Assembly: GCA_029237695.1 (NCBI GenBank)
Contig: CM055266.1
Span: 8,387,805-8,451,804 of the forward strand
Source of the DNA: Conchocele bisecta
Lineage: Eukaryota > Mollusca > Bivalvia > Lucinida > Thyasiridae
Direction: 5' to 3'
DNA length: 64,000 nt
Notes under the pieces: generated by a model
Seen by the model: only the letters and a program-made list of their open reading frames with translations
Databases searched by the model: none
Told to the model about the DNA's origin: nothing
Part shown: positions 46,691-58,209 of the stretch, piece by piece
How the letters are laid out: each line of letters starts with the position of its first letter
How positions within the stretch are numbered: the first letter of the stretch is position 1
Program-made: the position numbers and the translations under genes

Positions 46691-46872
46691 CTGTGAGAAC
46701 CATTTCACTAGATTCCCGATGACAATGAGGGATCATAGCTAGTTATCTCCCTTTGAATGTATTTATAGAAACCCGGTCCAAATTGTATATTTTATGGCGT
46801 AATTGCTTGTAATAAAATCAAATATCGCATGCTATGAATTGTTGCGTAAGAAACCATTATAGTGTTTTCGAT

Positions 46873-47443
46873 TATAGTCTGTTTCACGAAAGCTGCCCAA
46901 ATTTTACGGCCATATAAACAATTCAAAAACCATATTTTTTTCGATAATATTTAATTAAAGGAAAATTTAAGAATGAGCCTTCTTTTTATTTCGTGAAATT
47001 TGGTCAAATATTGATTTCATTGCGAAAACAAAATTTTCCCATGTTAAATCCCCATAGACATCTTCACGGAGTGAAGATGTCTATGGGGATTTAACATGGG
47101 GAAATTTTTTAGAATTTCAGAAATACAGGACCGATTTTTAAAATTTAACTTTTGTTTTCTTAGTTATATCATTTCCAAGCTATCTAGCTAGGTTTCGGAG
47201 TCAATTTCCAAATTTTTTCGTTTTTTGACTCCTCCCACAACTCGTCTACCTTTTTCCCCCATGTTAAATTCCCATAGACAAATCAATTTTTCGTAATAAA
47301 ACCAATATTTGACAAAATTTCACGAAATAAAAAGAAGGCTCATTCTTAAATTTTCCTTTAATTTAATATTATCCCAAAAAATATGGTTTTTGCATTGTTT
47401 ATATAGCCGTAAAATTTGGGCAGCTTTCGTGAAACGGACTATA
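46873..47443. mobile_element. Family C element, best-preserved copy
   Basis: TATAGTCTGTTTCACGAAAG at the left is matched by CTTTCGTGAAACGGACTATA at the right. An inner perfect hairpin reads 'AGACATCTTCACGGAG' and inverse. Arms exceed 180 bp. TA at both outer ends fits Tc1/mariner-type targets (inference). Confidence 0.78.
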
Positions 47444-47799
47444 GTGTTGATTCATAACATCCTACATAACTGGGCAATCTGACCAGGGAATGTTGACAGA
47501 TGCATACCTTTACATTTATTAATGTTATTGCAATCAGTGTAGACTCAGATTATGTGCAGTCTGATATGTGTCTACTCTGTTCGCAAAATTCTTTTTTTTT
47601 GCTTTTCAGTAAGAAATAAACGCTGAAATACACCATAGGACTGGATATCCTTAACTAGATTTGCAAAGGGAAATAACTAGCTACATGTACGACCCCTCAT
47701 TAAATACGAATGACGGCTACACATATCATGAACTAATGTATTCCAAGCACAGGGTCGTAACCAAAGGTAATACACAGACGAGGCGAACCAAGTCCCGGT

Positions 47800-48710
47800 A
47801 TGGGAGTCAGGGAGCATTCTCCCCGCCACCACTCCGAATGGTACGTGAGGGGGGAATATAGTGTTACCGGCGTCCATACGTCTCGTCCGTACGTCCCGCC
47901 CCGTACGTCCCGCATGGTTATAATTTCATGTAGCCTCTTCGTGTTTCACACATGCGTTCCTCTGACGGTCCTCCACCATGCTGTCATAAATCCACGATCC
48001 TCGGGCTCCCGCTAAAGCCAAGGTCACATACTTAGTGCATTCAAAACCTTAACGCTCGGATAAATTTCTTGTAATTTATTTTTCGTTGCACAGATCTGCT
48101 TAATACTTCACACACACACATTGATCTAATGGTCCTCTACCGCCCTGTGGCAAATCCACGATTCTCGCGATAGTTCACACATGCGTTCCTCTGATGGTCC
48201 TCATTCATGCTGTGATAAATCCACGAGCCTCGGGCCCCCGCAAAACCCAAGGTCAATGTCACATACTTAGTGCGTTCGAAACCTTAACGCTCAGGTAAAT
48301 GTCTTATAATTTCTGTTTCTTTGCACGGATCAGCTTGATATTCACACACGCATTGCTCTATTGTTCCTCTACTGCCCTGTGACAAATCCACGATCGTCCC
48401 GCTCCCGTTAAGCCCGGGGTCAAGGTCACATACTTAAGTGTTGCCTTCAAAACCTTAACGCTCGGGTAAATGTCGTATAAGTTCTGTTTCCTTGCACGGA
48501 TCCGCTTGATATTTCACACACGCATTGCTCTAATGATCCTCTACCGCCCTTTGACAGATCCATCATAGTCCTGCCCCCGCTAAGCCCACGGTCAATGTCA
48601 CATAAATTGCGTTCGAAACCTTAAAAAACGCTCGGGTTAATATCATATAAACTCTGTTACCTTACATGGATATGCTTGATAACTCATCGAGCTGATGGTC
48701 TGCTTTCATA
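47800..48710. repeat. ~175-bp tandem repeat, about four to five units
   Basis: A hairpin-like start (CATTCTCCCCGCCACCACTC / GTGAGGGGGGAATATAGTG) and CGTCC-rich text lead into units containing 'CACACATGCGTTCCTCTGA', 'GATAAATCCACGAGCCTCGG', 'AAGGTCACATACTTAGTGC' and 'ACCTTAACGCTCGGGTAAAT'. Units start near 47945, 48180, 48340 and 48515. No coding is seen. Confidence 0.7.
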
Positions 48711-48912
48711 CTTTGCAAATGTGCCTCAATTTCTATGGCTGCCATCTGAGGCATTCGTGTGCAGACAGGTCACATTTCTAGTTTAATACTTAGATTTCAC
48801 ATGACGTCACAGCATCCGGGTTCTTGACCCGTCCGCCATTTTGTGGGTCAAACAAATCGATACACACGAGGCGAGCAAATTATTTATATTCAACACAAAA
48901 TGGTACACACCT

Positions 48913-49451
48913 ACGGTGGCACAGAGGTGACATTTGCAACATTTATTTTATCTCGTGGCCACGACTTAGTAAGTCGTGGCCACGACTTAGCTTAACCAAT
49001 CAAAACGAGATACTAAGTCGTGGCCACGAGTTAGTAAGTCGTGGCCACGAGTTAGTAAGTCGTGGCCACGAGATAGCTAAGTCGTGGCCACGAGATAGTA
49101 AGTCGTGGCCACGAGTTAGTAAGTCGTGGCCACGAGTTAGTAAGTCGTGGCCACGAGTTAGTAAGTCGTGGCCACGACATAGCTAAGTCGTGGCCACGAG
49201 ATACTAAGTCGTGGCCACGAGTTACTAAGTCGTGGCCACGAGTTACTAAGGTCGTGGCCACGAGTTACTAAGTCGTGGCCACGCGTTAGTAAGTCGTGGC
49301 CACGACATAGCTAAGTCGTGGCCACGAGATACTAAGTCGTGGCCACGAGTTACTAAGTCGTGGCCACGAGTTACTAAGTCGTGGCCACGACTTACTAAGT
49401 CGTGGCCACGAGATAAAATAAATGTTGCAAATGTCACCTCTGTGCCACCGT
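48913..49451. mobile_element. 539-bp foldback element filled with a palindromic array
   Basis: The outer 53 bp at each end are perfect inverted copies, starting ACGGTGGCACAGAGGTGACA. An exact 8-bp duplication, ACACACCT, flanks it (48905-48912 and 49452-49459). Almost the whole interior is about 20 copies of the 12-bp palindrome TCGTGGCCACGA spaced by 9 bp (GTTAGTAAG, GATACTAAG and variants). One unique spacer (CTTAACCAATCAAAACGAGA) lies at about 48989-49010. An 8-bp target duplication is typical of hAT, P or related DNA transposons (established); the superfamily here is undetermined. Open frames on both strands ('SWPRLSKSWPRLS' type) come from the repeat. Confidence 0.9.
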
Positions 49452-49885
49452 ACACACCTGTACTGTGTATGGTTGCCACAATCGGTCAAGCGATACAGTA
49501 ACATAAAAAGTCGGCGAAATAACAGACGAGGCGACCGCCTGGCCTGCCTCATCCTGGTTACAACCCTGACGCCGAGCTTGTAAACTATCGAATGAAGGTA
49601 CACGTGCATGTAATTATAAGTAGTGCCGTGAGCTAGCCGCGATGTCGGCCGGCCATAAACTTGTCTGACGTCCATGTACAGACATAACCATGCAGTGACC
49701 TATATTCCTATCGTGTTGAACAAAACCTTGTCATCGCTTAACCATATTTTTCAATACTGAACATCGTATCAAGAGTAAATCTCCCCAATCACTACTTCAC
49801 AAATGAATAAATGTGTTAGCCGCAGTTCTCTGCAAGTCAGAACTAGTATTGTTTGTACACCATTAACTTTTGGGGACATGGGGTC

Positions 49886-50072
49886 CGTTGCAAATTTAGG
49901 ATCGTTTGGAAATTTCAATTGATGGATTTACATTTATTGAGCATAGGCTGCATATGCAGCCTATGCTCAATATGTGTAAATCCAATCATTGTTTACAAGA
50001 AAACATTGTTAATGTGAAATTTACAGACTATCATAATTGTGCACTTACGAACATTTTAGTCGTACGAAGTTT
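49886..50072. mobile_element. Family E element, ends eroded
   Basis: Retains 'AAATTTAGGATCGTTTGGAA', the centre 'GAGCATAGGCTGCATATGCA' and the right arm 'ATTTTAGTCGTACGAAGTTT', but both outermost ends are lost. 49460-49880 shows nothing recognisable. Confidence 0.65.
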
Positions 50073-50333
50073 ATTGATATCGTACGGTTCCCTGATACCT
50101 GCCCCAATCTGTCGTCAAATAGAATACGGTATTGTGCACGGCGCTGAACATTTTCTCTGAACATTTCGTCAACGTTTGACATCATTTACGGAAACGATCA
50201 TACAAGATATATAGCATATCTTCTTAGGTACAGAATCACATGGCGTGTCTCATATGACGTCACAAATAGCTCTGATTCAGTCTGCCATGCCGTTGCTCGT
50301 TGATCGTGAATTACACTGGTAAAAAAACTAACG

Positions 50334-50838
50334 TTAAAGGTACATGCCCATTCAGTAGGCACAAAATGTTCTTTATTGGAATTAAATAACTGTATAATTG
50401 TGTCACTATTCCACCAGTTCTAGACATTACGAGTGCCCACTATACAGATATAATAATTTAGTAATATTTTAGTTTCCTCAGTGATAGTAACGCGCGGTGG
50501 TATCAGGCTATTTTCATATGCAAATGAGGCATGATATGTTTTAATTATTTATACTAATTAAATGCGTCACCTGAAAAAATACTGTTTTCGACAGATTATA
50601 AAGATTGTAAAAAATAAAGACAGAGAATAAATAGTAATGTCCGTTAACATTTTAAGGAAGCACAGTTATCGCCCCTGATGGCAGTGTGAAAATGTACGTC
50701 TGTTTATAAAATGTATAATAATGTCAATCAATACGTAGGGCAATGGTCAATTAATGTTTATTTTGCCAGAAAATGTCTCAGATGATGTCTCTGATATAAA
50801 GAACATTTTGTGCTTACTGGGTGGGCATGTACCTTTAA
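50334..50838. mobile_element. Family J TTAA-flanked MITE, intact
   Basis: TTAA (50334) then AGGTACATGCCCATTCAGTA; the right end is the inverse with three or four differences, then TTAA (50835). Arms reach about 40 bp ('CACAAAATGTTCTTTAT'). The interior has 'CGGTGGTATCAGGCTATTTT'. A piggyBac-type transposase could have moved it (inference). Confidence 0.72.
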
Positions 50839-50840
50839 TC

Positions 50841-51076
50841 CTTTGAACCCGAAAGCCCGCTATATCGGTGCATATAGCTATACCAGATGAGCCGGCTCGT
50901 AACGAGCCGTCTCATCAGGATCTGCACTTTTTACAAGTACTTTTCACATTTTTGAGAACATAAACATCCCCTTTTTCATAAATGGACAAGTTTGAAAACC
51001 ATTTTGTGACGATTGGATTGGTTGCAAAATTAACATGACAAAATCCATTCCAGTTACTTAGGGGTTAAAGGGTTAA
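50841..51076. mobile_element. Family I repeat
   Basis: 'CCTTTGAACCCGAAAGCCCG' to 'TTAGGGGTTAAAGGGTTAA', with 'GATGAGCCGGCTCGTAACGA' at the centre. It abuts family J. Confidence 0.65.
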
Positions 51077-51464
51077 GCCCGTTTTATCAGGTTGCTGATT
51101 GAAGTTATGAAACGAATATCATTATCAGGCAGTACTGTAGTCCACAACTCTCGTTTCCCAGTCACAGTCAAATATGTAGCGAGCCATGTGATTAACAAGC
51201 AGTTAGAAGTTGATGGAATACTCGGAGCAAATGCAGAAACATATAAATCCGCATTTGACACCCTTCCTTGAACGTAGAATTGACACTCATGTTGGCGTGT
51301 ATTGGCCACCATAGACAAATGTCAATCAGGCGGAATCCGGGAATGTCACTAAAATCCGCTGTAATTCCATCGATAGAATGATGATTAACATCAGTTAGAC
51401 CCACATGTGCGAGTTTTGTTGTGACACAATCGCGATCATTACAAAAATCTGGGTCAACAGGCAT
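51073..51464 (-). other. Unassigned open frame, possibly a broken exon
   Basis: On the - strand an ATG at 51464 opens 90 codons ('MPVDPDFCNDRDCVTTKLAH' start). A second frame across the same bases (51318-51073) is also open to 'LWTTVLPDNDIRFITS'. I recognise no domain in either. It may be an exon with a frameshift, or chance. A TATAAATA lies 112 bases upstream on the other strand (51576-51583). Confidence 0.2.
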
Positions 51465-51954
51465 TTTCGCACAGGTGTCGGGTGAGCTTAACCCCTTCCT
51501 CCACAGCCAAATGGCTTATCTGCTGTTGTGTATGCATGCCTGTCAGTGGCTGGTCAGTGGCTGCTAGCAGTCTGTTATAAATACACAGCAGCTGAGTTTG
51601 GCAGCCTGATCTCCATACAGGTAATTAACGAAAATAACTGAATTATAGGGTTATGTTATTCAATCCGAATTTACCAACATTTCTAAACATTGTATCCATT
51701 TAAAATGATTAAATTGAAGTTATAGAATAAAATTTCCAGGATGCTGATATAAATATTTTTCCTATACGATATATAGTTTTGTCATTATTCCCTCCCAAAA
51801 ATAAATCTTGAAAAATCATGGTGTTGTTGTCTATAATTATGCCCCTGGTGCGTTATTTTTTTTGTGAAACTTTCAAAGCAAATATGGAATTGATGTGTGG
51901 CTGTGACTGGAGAAATGGGGCTTATGGGATTTGTTACCAATGATCAAAATAGCA

Positions 51955-52125
51955 TACTGATGTAGCCCGATAGCGATCTATATTTGTTGTTAGAAACACA
52001 ACATATTTTGTTTGATGGTATGGCGAACAGTGCAGATCCTGATCAGATGGATGCACAGGCCGATCTGGATCTACACTGGTCGCACAACCAATAAGCTACA
52101 TTTCTCCAGTCACAGCCACACATCC
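51955..52125. repeat. Dispersed repeat family K
   Basis: 'TTGTTAGAAACACAACATAT', 'GCGAACAGTGCAGATCCTGA' and 'TACACTGGTCGCACAACC'. The stretches 51600-51950 and 52130-52500 show nothing recognisable. Confidence 0.55.
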
Positions 52126-52527
52126 GTATCTGCACTGAAAATATTGCCAAATTTTAACAAGATTTGTGAACAATTGAGAAATAATGTTCTCTAAAAACCA
52201 CATGACATCACAATTAGTCATAATATCCCAGCTTGAATATTATCAATATAAAGTATGCTAAAAGTATGCTAAATATAAGAAACATGCATAAACTTACATA
52301 TATATATTTGTATATGCCGCTGTCCAGAGTAATATTTATTCCGTAATTATGTATTTGGTCAACACACTGACCATTAGGGAGACATTAAAAAATATATTTT
52401 AAATTGCATTATCAAACACTTTATATATTTCTCCTGAAACAATTGTAGTCTGTACAACTGAATTTATACGAAACACATCTAGACTACAATTATTTTATAT
52501 ACACTATGTACAGAATATGCCACAGAT

Positions 52528-54014
52528 TCAATGTACATGTAGGTTGTGAAAGTGGGCATGACAGCCCTCCTTACATAAGTGTACTTGGCACACAGTACAC
52601 CCATATACAGTCTCGCGCCTGATGGACAGATATTTCTGGTGATAACGACAACGTCGTTTTGGTCCATCGAGACGTCCATGTATGTGGCCCTGAATGTTCT
52701 CTGCATCAACAAGTCCGATGTCACCGACTTCAACGCCAGATCGTTTCCGCTTGCTATATCCGCCGATAATGTCGCGCACCAATTCCAGACGGAAATCAAG
52801 ATGGGCGAAGCGCTTTTTCTTTGTTGTGCGACGTGATGTGGCCTTGTAGAGTATGAATGCGTTTACAATCGCACAGTTGATCAGTAACCAATGTAGATAG
52901 CGCCACCACTTCTTAGAGTTTCGCCCGACATAGTATTTCATACGGTATTGATCATGAACATCAACACCGCCCATAAAAAATTTGTTGTAGCTGGCTACAC
53001 TCAGTGGTTGCTTCAGTTGTAGCACATTCTGGCCAACCCGCCGTTGTGCATCGGCCACCTCTGTGGGCTCACTGAGTGTATATAGTCAGATGGTAGACTA
53101 ACTCTTTGTCTTTCCACACAGTGGCAGTCAAGTTAGTGTCGCCCTTCTGCATTATTTTGTATTCACCGCGGTTCTTCACGTCTCGCGGCTTCTTCAGTTC
53201 CTTCGGGAACAGTTTACGATTTACGCGAACAGTTCCACACGCATACAGTCCATTTCCCAGCAGATTTTCCATTAGTGGCACGCCTGTAAAGTAGTTGTCG
53301 AAGTAAACATGCCGGTATGTCTTGTGCAGGTTGTCGGTCAACTTCGTTACAACTTTATAGCCAAGACCATGTTCAGTTTGGTCATTTTGCCGTCCGAGGT
53401 ATATATATCAAACCGCGACAGGTAGGCTGTGTTGGCGTCGCAGAGCATCCATATTTCAATTCCCCGCTTTATGGGCTTTGCTGGCATGTATTGGCGAAAT
53501 CCAAGCCTGCCTGTATACTTCACCATCGCCTCGTCAATGGCAAAAAGGCTATATGCTGAAGGAAACGTGCCCTGTACATGTTCAATAATAGGCCGCACCT
53601 TGAACAGTTTGTCATATCCTGGCTGACCCTTAGCCGGTGCTGTAGCGCGGTCGTAGACGTGAAAATATTGAACAAGTTTCTGATAACGGTTGCAAGTCAT
53701 AATACTTTGTATTCCCTGATTAGCAATGTACACGTTTTTGGACGGACCAGTACATGTCGGCTTCAGGCAGGCTGGAAATCCCCATTAGTACATTTATGCC
53801 GACAAATGAACGAAGTTCCGATGCCGATGTCTCCGTCCAATACTTGTCAATTACACTAGACTGCTCTATCTTCCACCGGGCATAATTGTTCGTGTTCCTG
53901 GACATGAATTCGAACATCTCTGGCTTGAATAACAGCCAAAAATAATCGAGGGGAGAGGCTGTTTCCACATCAAAGCCGTAGGGTCGCTCCAGTGGCCTGG
54001 GTTAAATCTTCTAT
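52528..54014 (-). pseudogene. piggyBac-type transposase, frameshifted
   Basis: Read right to left, the frames encode 'TASPLDYFWLLFKPEMFEFM' (53968-53720), 'LFAIDEAMVKYTGRLGF' (53733-53347), 'HVYFDNYFTGVPLMENLL' (53341-53069) and 'KFFMGGVDVHDQYRMKYYVG' (53058-52528). The three catalytic Asp of the family are visible (codons at 53533-53535, 53297-53299 and 52960-52962). The end is a Cys/His-rich tail (CTVCQVHLC..C..HFH) typical of piggyBac C-terminal zinc regions. Frameshifts are needed near 53975, 53735, 53380 and 53085. The right edge is an acceptor-like TTTTTGCAG, so an upstream exon is likely. Terminal repeats were not identified. Confidence 0.88.
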
Positions 54015-54029
54015 CTGCAAAAATAAGTA

Positions 54030-55300
54030 TATATTTCGTAAATATTTTCTCTTTACATTGCAAAGAAATAAGCTATTTTGTTTGGTGGTGGTGTCATTTG
54101 GGGGACCATGACCATTTTCCAGCAAATGGTGTTAATTCACTATTTAGAATCATTAAACAAAAGTTAACTGTATTTTTATCTATCAATTATGTACGATTGC
54201 AGATGTCCGTCAAAAGACCCCATCACCTGTTGTTTTTTAAATGTTATTTCTAATAGTAATTCATCTAATAATAACGAAAGCGGGAAATTACTGGATACTG
54301 GACGCTAGTCTAGTGACAGTTATTGTCGCTGAAGACCCGCCGGGAAAACACGCCGAGGTAGGGGGCATTTGGGCAGGTTTTTTTACGGAAAACTCAACAC
54401 ATAACTTTTCATGGAATTTCCACCATAATTCCACACTTTGGTGCTCTACGTGTTGACATGCACAGCTAAGGGGAACAAATGTTAGAAAATCGTGTTTTCG
54501 GACAATTTGTGCCCGATTGTGGATGGGAACAGCCATTATGGTCGATAAATGTAACAGAAAACCACCTCACCATTTGTGTGTACGCAGTAAAATATAGTTC
54601 CACATTTGATAAAAAGATTTCTCAGCTACAGACTCTGTAATTGTACAAACTAATACAAATAATACACAGGATTGATAAATAAAACCAATATTAATTAATT
54701 TAGATCAAGCTTTATCTACTTTTCTCAAAACGCGCTCATGCGCAATAATTTACGTCTACTTGTAATTTGGAAAGATTCGGCGTCTTCTTCTCCGATCGGT
54801 ATGTGTTAAAACTGTTTAAATCGGTACATCCCAAGACATTACTAGTCTCACAAAACGTTAGAAAGATCATACTATAGCCATATCATCTCCAAGAACATGG
54901 TACAAGTACTGGTTCATGCGCAGGTCCCGAGAATTGCAGTAAAGTGTTTCACTTTTGTTACCCCACCCACTTCGTTGACGTTCGTAATCTGAAACCACCG
55001 AGTGCTGACAAAGATAACAGAGGGATGCGACTTGTAAATAGTTTTATTGTGTGGCAGTTAACTTTGTTGCTCATTGTATGTATTTGTTTTGGTAGATCTT
55101 TGGGATTCTCTTTTGTCTAAAAACAAAGTACGTCTCTAGACGGAAAGTTGCACAAAATGTCTGCAAAATTTTCGTCATATCATTGGCAGTAACCAGTAGT
55201 CGGACTGTACCAATAGCCGGACAAAAATGATTAAACTTCTCAGTTGAAGTCTTTGTCAATAATATCCTATTTATAACTGATTTTTTTCTAATTTCTCCTT
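54030..55300. other. Unassigned stretch
   Basis: Mostly AT-rich sequence with short frames only (for example 54241-54456 on +). I recognise no exon, RNA or element here. If the piggyBac pseudogene has the distant N-terminal exon, this is part of its intron. Confidence 0.45.
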
Positions 55301-55309
55301 GAAAGTATA

Positions 55310-57655
55310 TTCTGTGACCACCATTTGAACCGTCTCGTTGAGAATAGCGTGTAATCAAATTGATCGTCCGTCCTTTCAGAAGAATAGTATGTAACCGTAT
55401 ATAACCAAAGACATATAGCGTGTAACCCAAAACAAAAGGCATTAAATATAAAAAAATCAGATTGATCGTCCATCCTTTCAGAAGAATAGTATGTAGCTGA
55501 TGTAACCGTATGTAACCAAAGACATATAGCGTGTAACCCAAAATAAAAGGCATTAAATATAAAAAAAATCAGATTGATCGTCCATCCTTTCAGAAGAATA
55601 GTATGTAACTGTATGTAACCAAAGACATATAGCGTGTAACCCGAAATGAAAGGCATTAAATTTAAAAAATCAAATTGATCGTCCGTCCTTTCAGAAGAAT
55701 AGTATGTAACCGATGTAACCGTATGTAACCAAAGACAAAGAGCGTGTAACCCAAAAATGAAAGGCATTAAATATACAAAAATCAGATTGATCGTCCGTCC
55801 TTTCAGAAGAATAGTATGTAACCGATGTAACCGTATGTAACCAAAAACATATAGCGTGTAACCGTGTAACCCAAAATGAAAGGCATTAAAAAAAAAAAAA
55901 TCAGATTGATCGTCCATCCTTTCAGAAGAATAGTATGTAACCGATGTAACCTAACCGTATGTAACCAAAGAGATATAGCGTGTAACCGTGTAACCCAAAA
56001 TGAAAGGCATTAAATATAAAAAAATCAGATTGATCGTCCATCTTTTCAGAAGAATAGTATGTAACCGATGTAACCGCATGTAACGAAAGACATATAGCGT
56101 GTAACCGTGTAACCCAAAATGAAAGGCATTAAATGAAAATAAATCAAATTGATCGTCCTTTCAGAAGAATAGTATGTAACCGTATGTAACCAAAGACATA
56201 TAGCATGTGACCGTGTAACCCAAAATGAAAGGCATTAAATATAAAAAAATCAGATTGATCGTCCGTCCTTTCAGAAGAATAGTGTAACGTGTAACCAAAG
56301 TCCTTTCAAAGAATGTGTAACCGTAGTAACCAAAGACATATAGCTTGTAACCGTGTAACCCAAAATGAAAGGCATTACATATAAAAAAATCAGATTGATC
56401 GTCCATCCTTTCAGAAGAATTGTATGTAACCGATGTAACCGTATGTAACCAAAGACATATAGCGTGTAACCCAAAATGAAAGGCATTAAATATAAAAAAA
56501 TCAGATTGATCGTCCGTCCTTTCAGAAGAATAGTATGTAACCGTATGTAACCAAAGACATATAGCGTGTAACCGTGTAACCCAAAATGAAAGGCATTAAA
56601 TATAAAAAAATCAGATTGATCGTCCGTCCTTTCAGAAGAATAGTATGTAACCAATGTAACCGTATGTAACCAAAGACATATAGCGTGTAACCGTGTAACC
56701 GAAAAATTAAAGGCATTAAATATAAAAAAATCAGATTCATCGTCCATCCTTTCAGAAGAATAGTATGTAATCGATGTAACCGTATGTAATCAAAGACAAA
56801 GAGCGTGTAACTGTGTAACCGAACAATGAAAGGCATTAAATATAAAAAATCAATTGATCGTCCTTTCAGAAGAATAGTATGTAACCGATGTAGCCGTATG
56901 TAACCAAAGACATATAGCGTGTAACCGTGTAACCGAAAAATGAAAGGCATTAAATATAAAAAAATCAGATTGATCGTCCGTCCTTTCAGAAGAATAGTAT
57001 GTAACCAATGTAACGGTATGTAACCAAAGACATATAGCGTGTAACCGTGTAACCGAAAAATGAAAGGCATTAAATATAAAAAAATTAGATTCATCGTCCA
57101 TCCTTTCAGAAGAATAGTATGTAACCGATGTAACCGTATGTAACCAAAGACATATAGCGTGTAACCGTGTAACCGAAAAATGAAAGGCATTAAATATAAA
57201 AAAAATCAGATTCATCGTATGTAACCGATGTAACCGTATGTAACCAAAGACATATAGCGTGTAACCGTGTAACCCAAAAATGAAAGACATTAAATGTAAA
57301 AAGAATCAGATTGATCGTCCATCCTTTCAGAAGAATAGTATGTAACCGATGTAACTGTATGTAACCAAAGACATATAGCGTGTAACCGTGTTACCCAAAA
57401 ATGAAAGGCATTACATATAAAAAATAAAATTCATTGTCCATCCTTTCAGAAGAATAGCATGTAACCGATGTAACCGTATGTAACCAAAGACATATAGCGT
57501 GTAACCGTGTAACTCAAAATGAAAGGCATTAAATATAAAAAATCAAATTGATCGTCCGTCCTTTCAGAAGAATAGTATGTAACCGATGTAACCGTATGTA
57601 ACCAAAGACAAAGAGCGTGTAACCGTGTAACCCAAAAATGAAAGGCATACAAAAG
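55310..57655. repeat. ~115-bp tandem array, about 19 units
   Basis: Units contain 'GATTGATCGTCCGTCCTTTC', 'AGAAGAATAGTATGTAACCG', 'TATGTAACCAAAGACATATA', 'GCGTGTAACCGTGTAACCC' and 'AAAATGAAAGGCATTAAATA'. The inner GTAACC steps vary in number, so unit length ranges from about 100 to 125. Long - strand frames (up to 222 codons near 56522-57190) arise where several successive units keep a multiple of three. They are repeat by-products. Confidence 0.92.
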
Positions 57656-57659
57656 ATGT

Positions 57660-58135
57660 ATTGCCCATCTCTGCAGAGCATGCTTTAGTATTGGTTTATA
57701 ACATTGAGACAAGACATGTAACCTATGTAACCAATGCTATATAGTGGTTACAAATGGACATCTATGTGCACAGGTGCGGATTTTGGGACCTATCTATTAA
57801 AGTATTTATATAAATTATATAGGGTAAAGTGTTGATACTAAATTTATACATTACATGCTTTAAATGCATTAATTTAACAACTTTGTTTTCGGCGAGTTTT
57901 CAGCGAGTGTGAAATACCGGAGTCAAACCAGCAATAGATAACATTCCGATAGATAGGCTTTTTCGGTCTTTCTGGCAAATTCCGGTTTAAGTGGCTCAGC
58001 AACTGAAATGAATTCTGCATAAATCGGGTATTACACTGCACCTCCACGAGAGACCCGCGTTATACATGTACAGAAGCTTTATACAATTTAATATGGTATT
58101 GAATTGAATAATGTTGTGTTTATCGGTTTGGTCAA
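57660..58135. other. Unassigned stretch
   Basis: Unique-looking AT-rich sequence between the tandem array and the tRNA-like site. No gene seen. Confidence 0.5.
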
Positions 58136-58207
58136 GCCTTGTAGTGCAGCGGCTAGCATACTGGTATTCATACTAGTGACCTGGGTTCGAGTCCCAGTGG
58201 GACCCAT
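58135..58207 (+). ncRNA. tRNA-like sequence (pseudogene or SINE head)
   Basis: An A-box match TAGTGCAGCGG (58142-58152) and a perfect B-box GGTTCGAGTCC (58184-58194) are at normal spacing. D-stem (GTGC/GCAT) and T-stem (CTGGG/CCCAG) pair. The acceptor stem has mismatches, and the anticodon stem-loop (around TTCATA) does not give a clean seven-base loop, so it is unlikely to be a working tRNA. No SINE body matching SINE S follows. Confidence 0.4.
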
Positions 58208-58209
58208 TA

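Noticed and set aside
48824..49675. Frames with repeated Ser-Trp-Pro-Arg type peptides on both strands
   Set aside because: Products of the TCGTGGCCACGA palindromic array, readable on both strands by symmetry.
55071..57712. Several 80-222 codon frames on the - strand with hydrophobic repeats
   Set aside because: They are reading frames through the ~115-bp array; indels in units shift the frame repeatedly and no unique domain is attached.
58135..58207. Functional tRNA-Met
   Set aside because: A and B boxes are good, but the acceptor stem has mismatches and the anticodon loop does not fold with seven bases.
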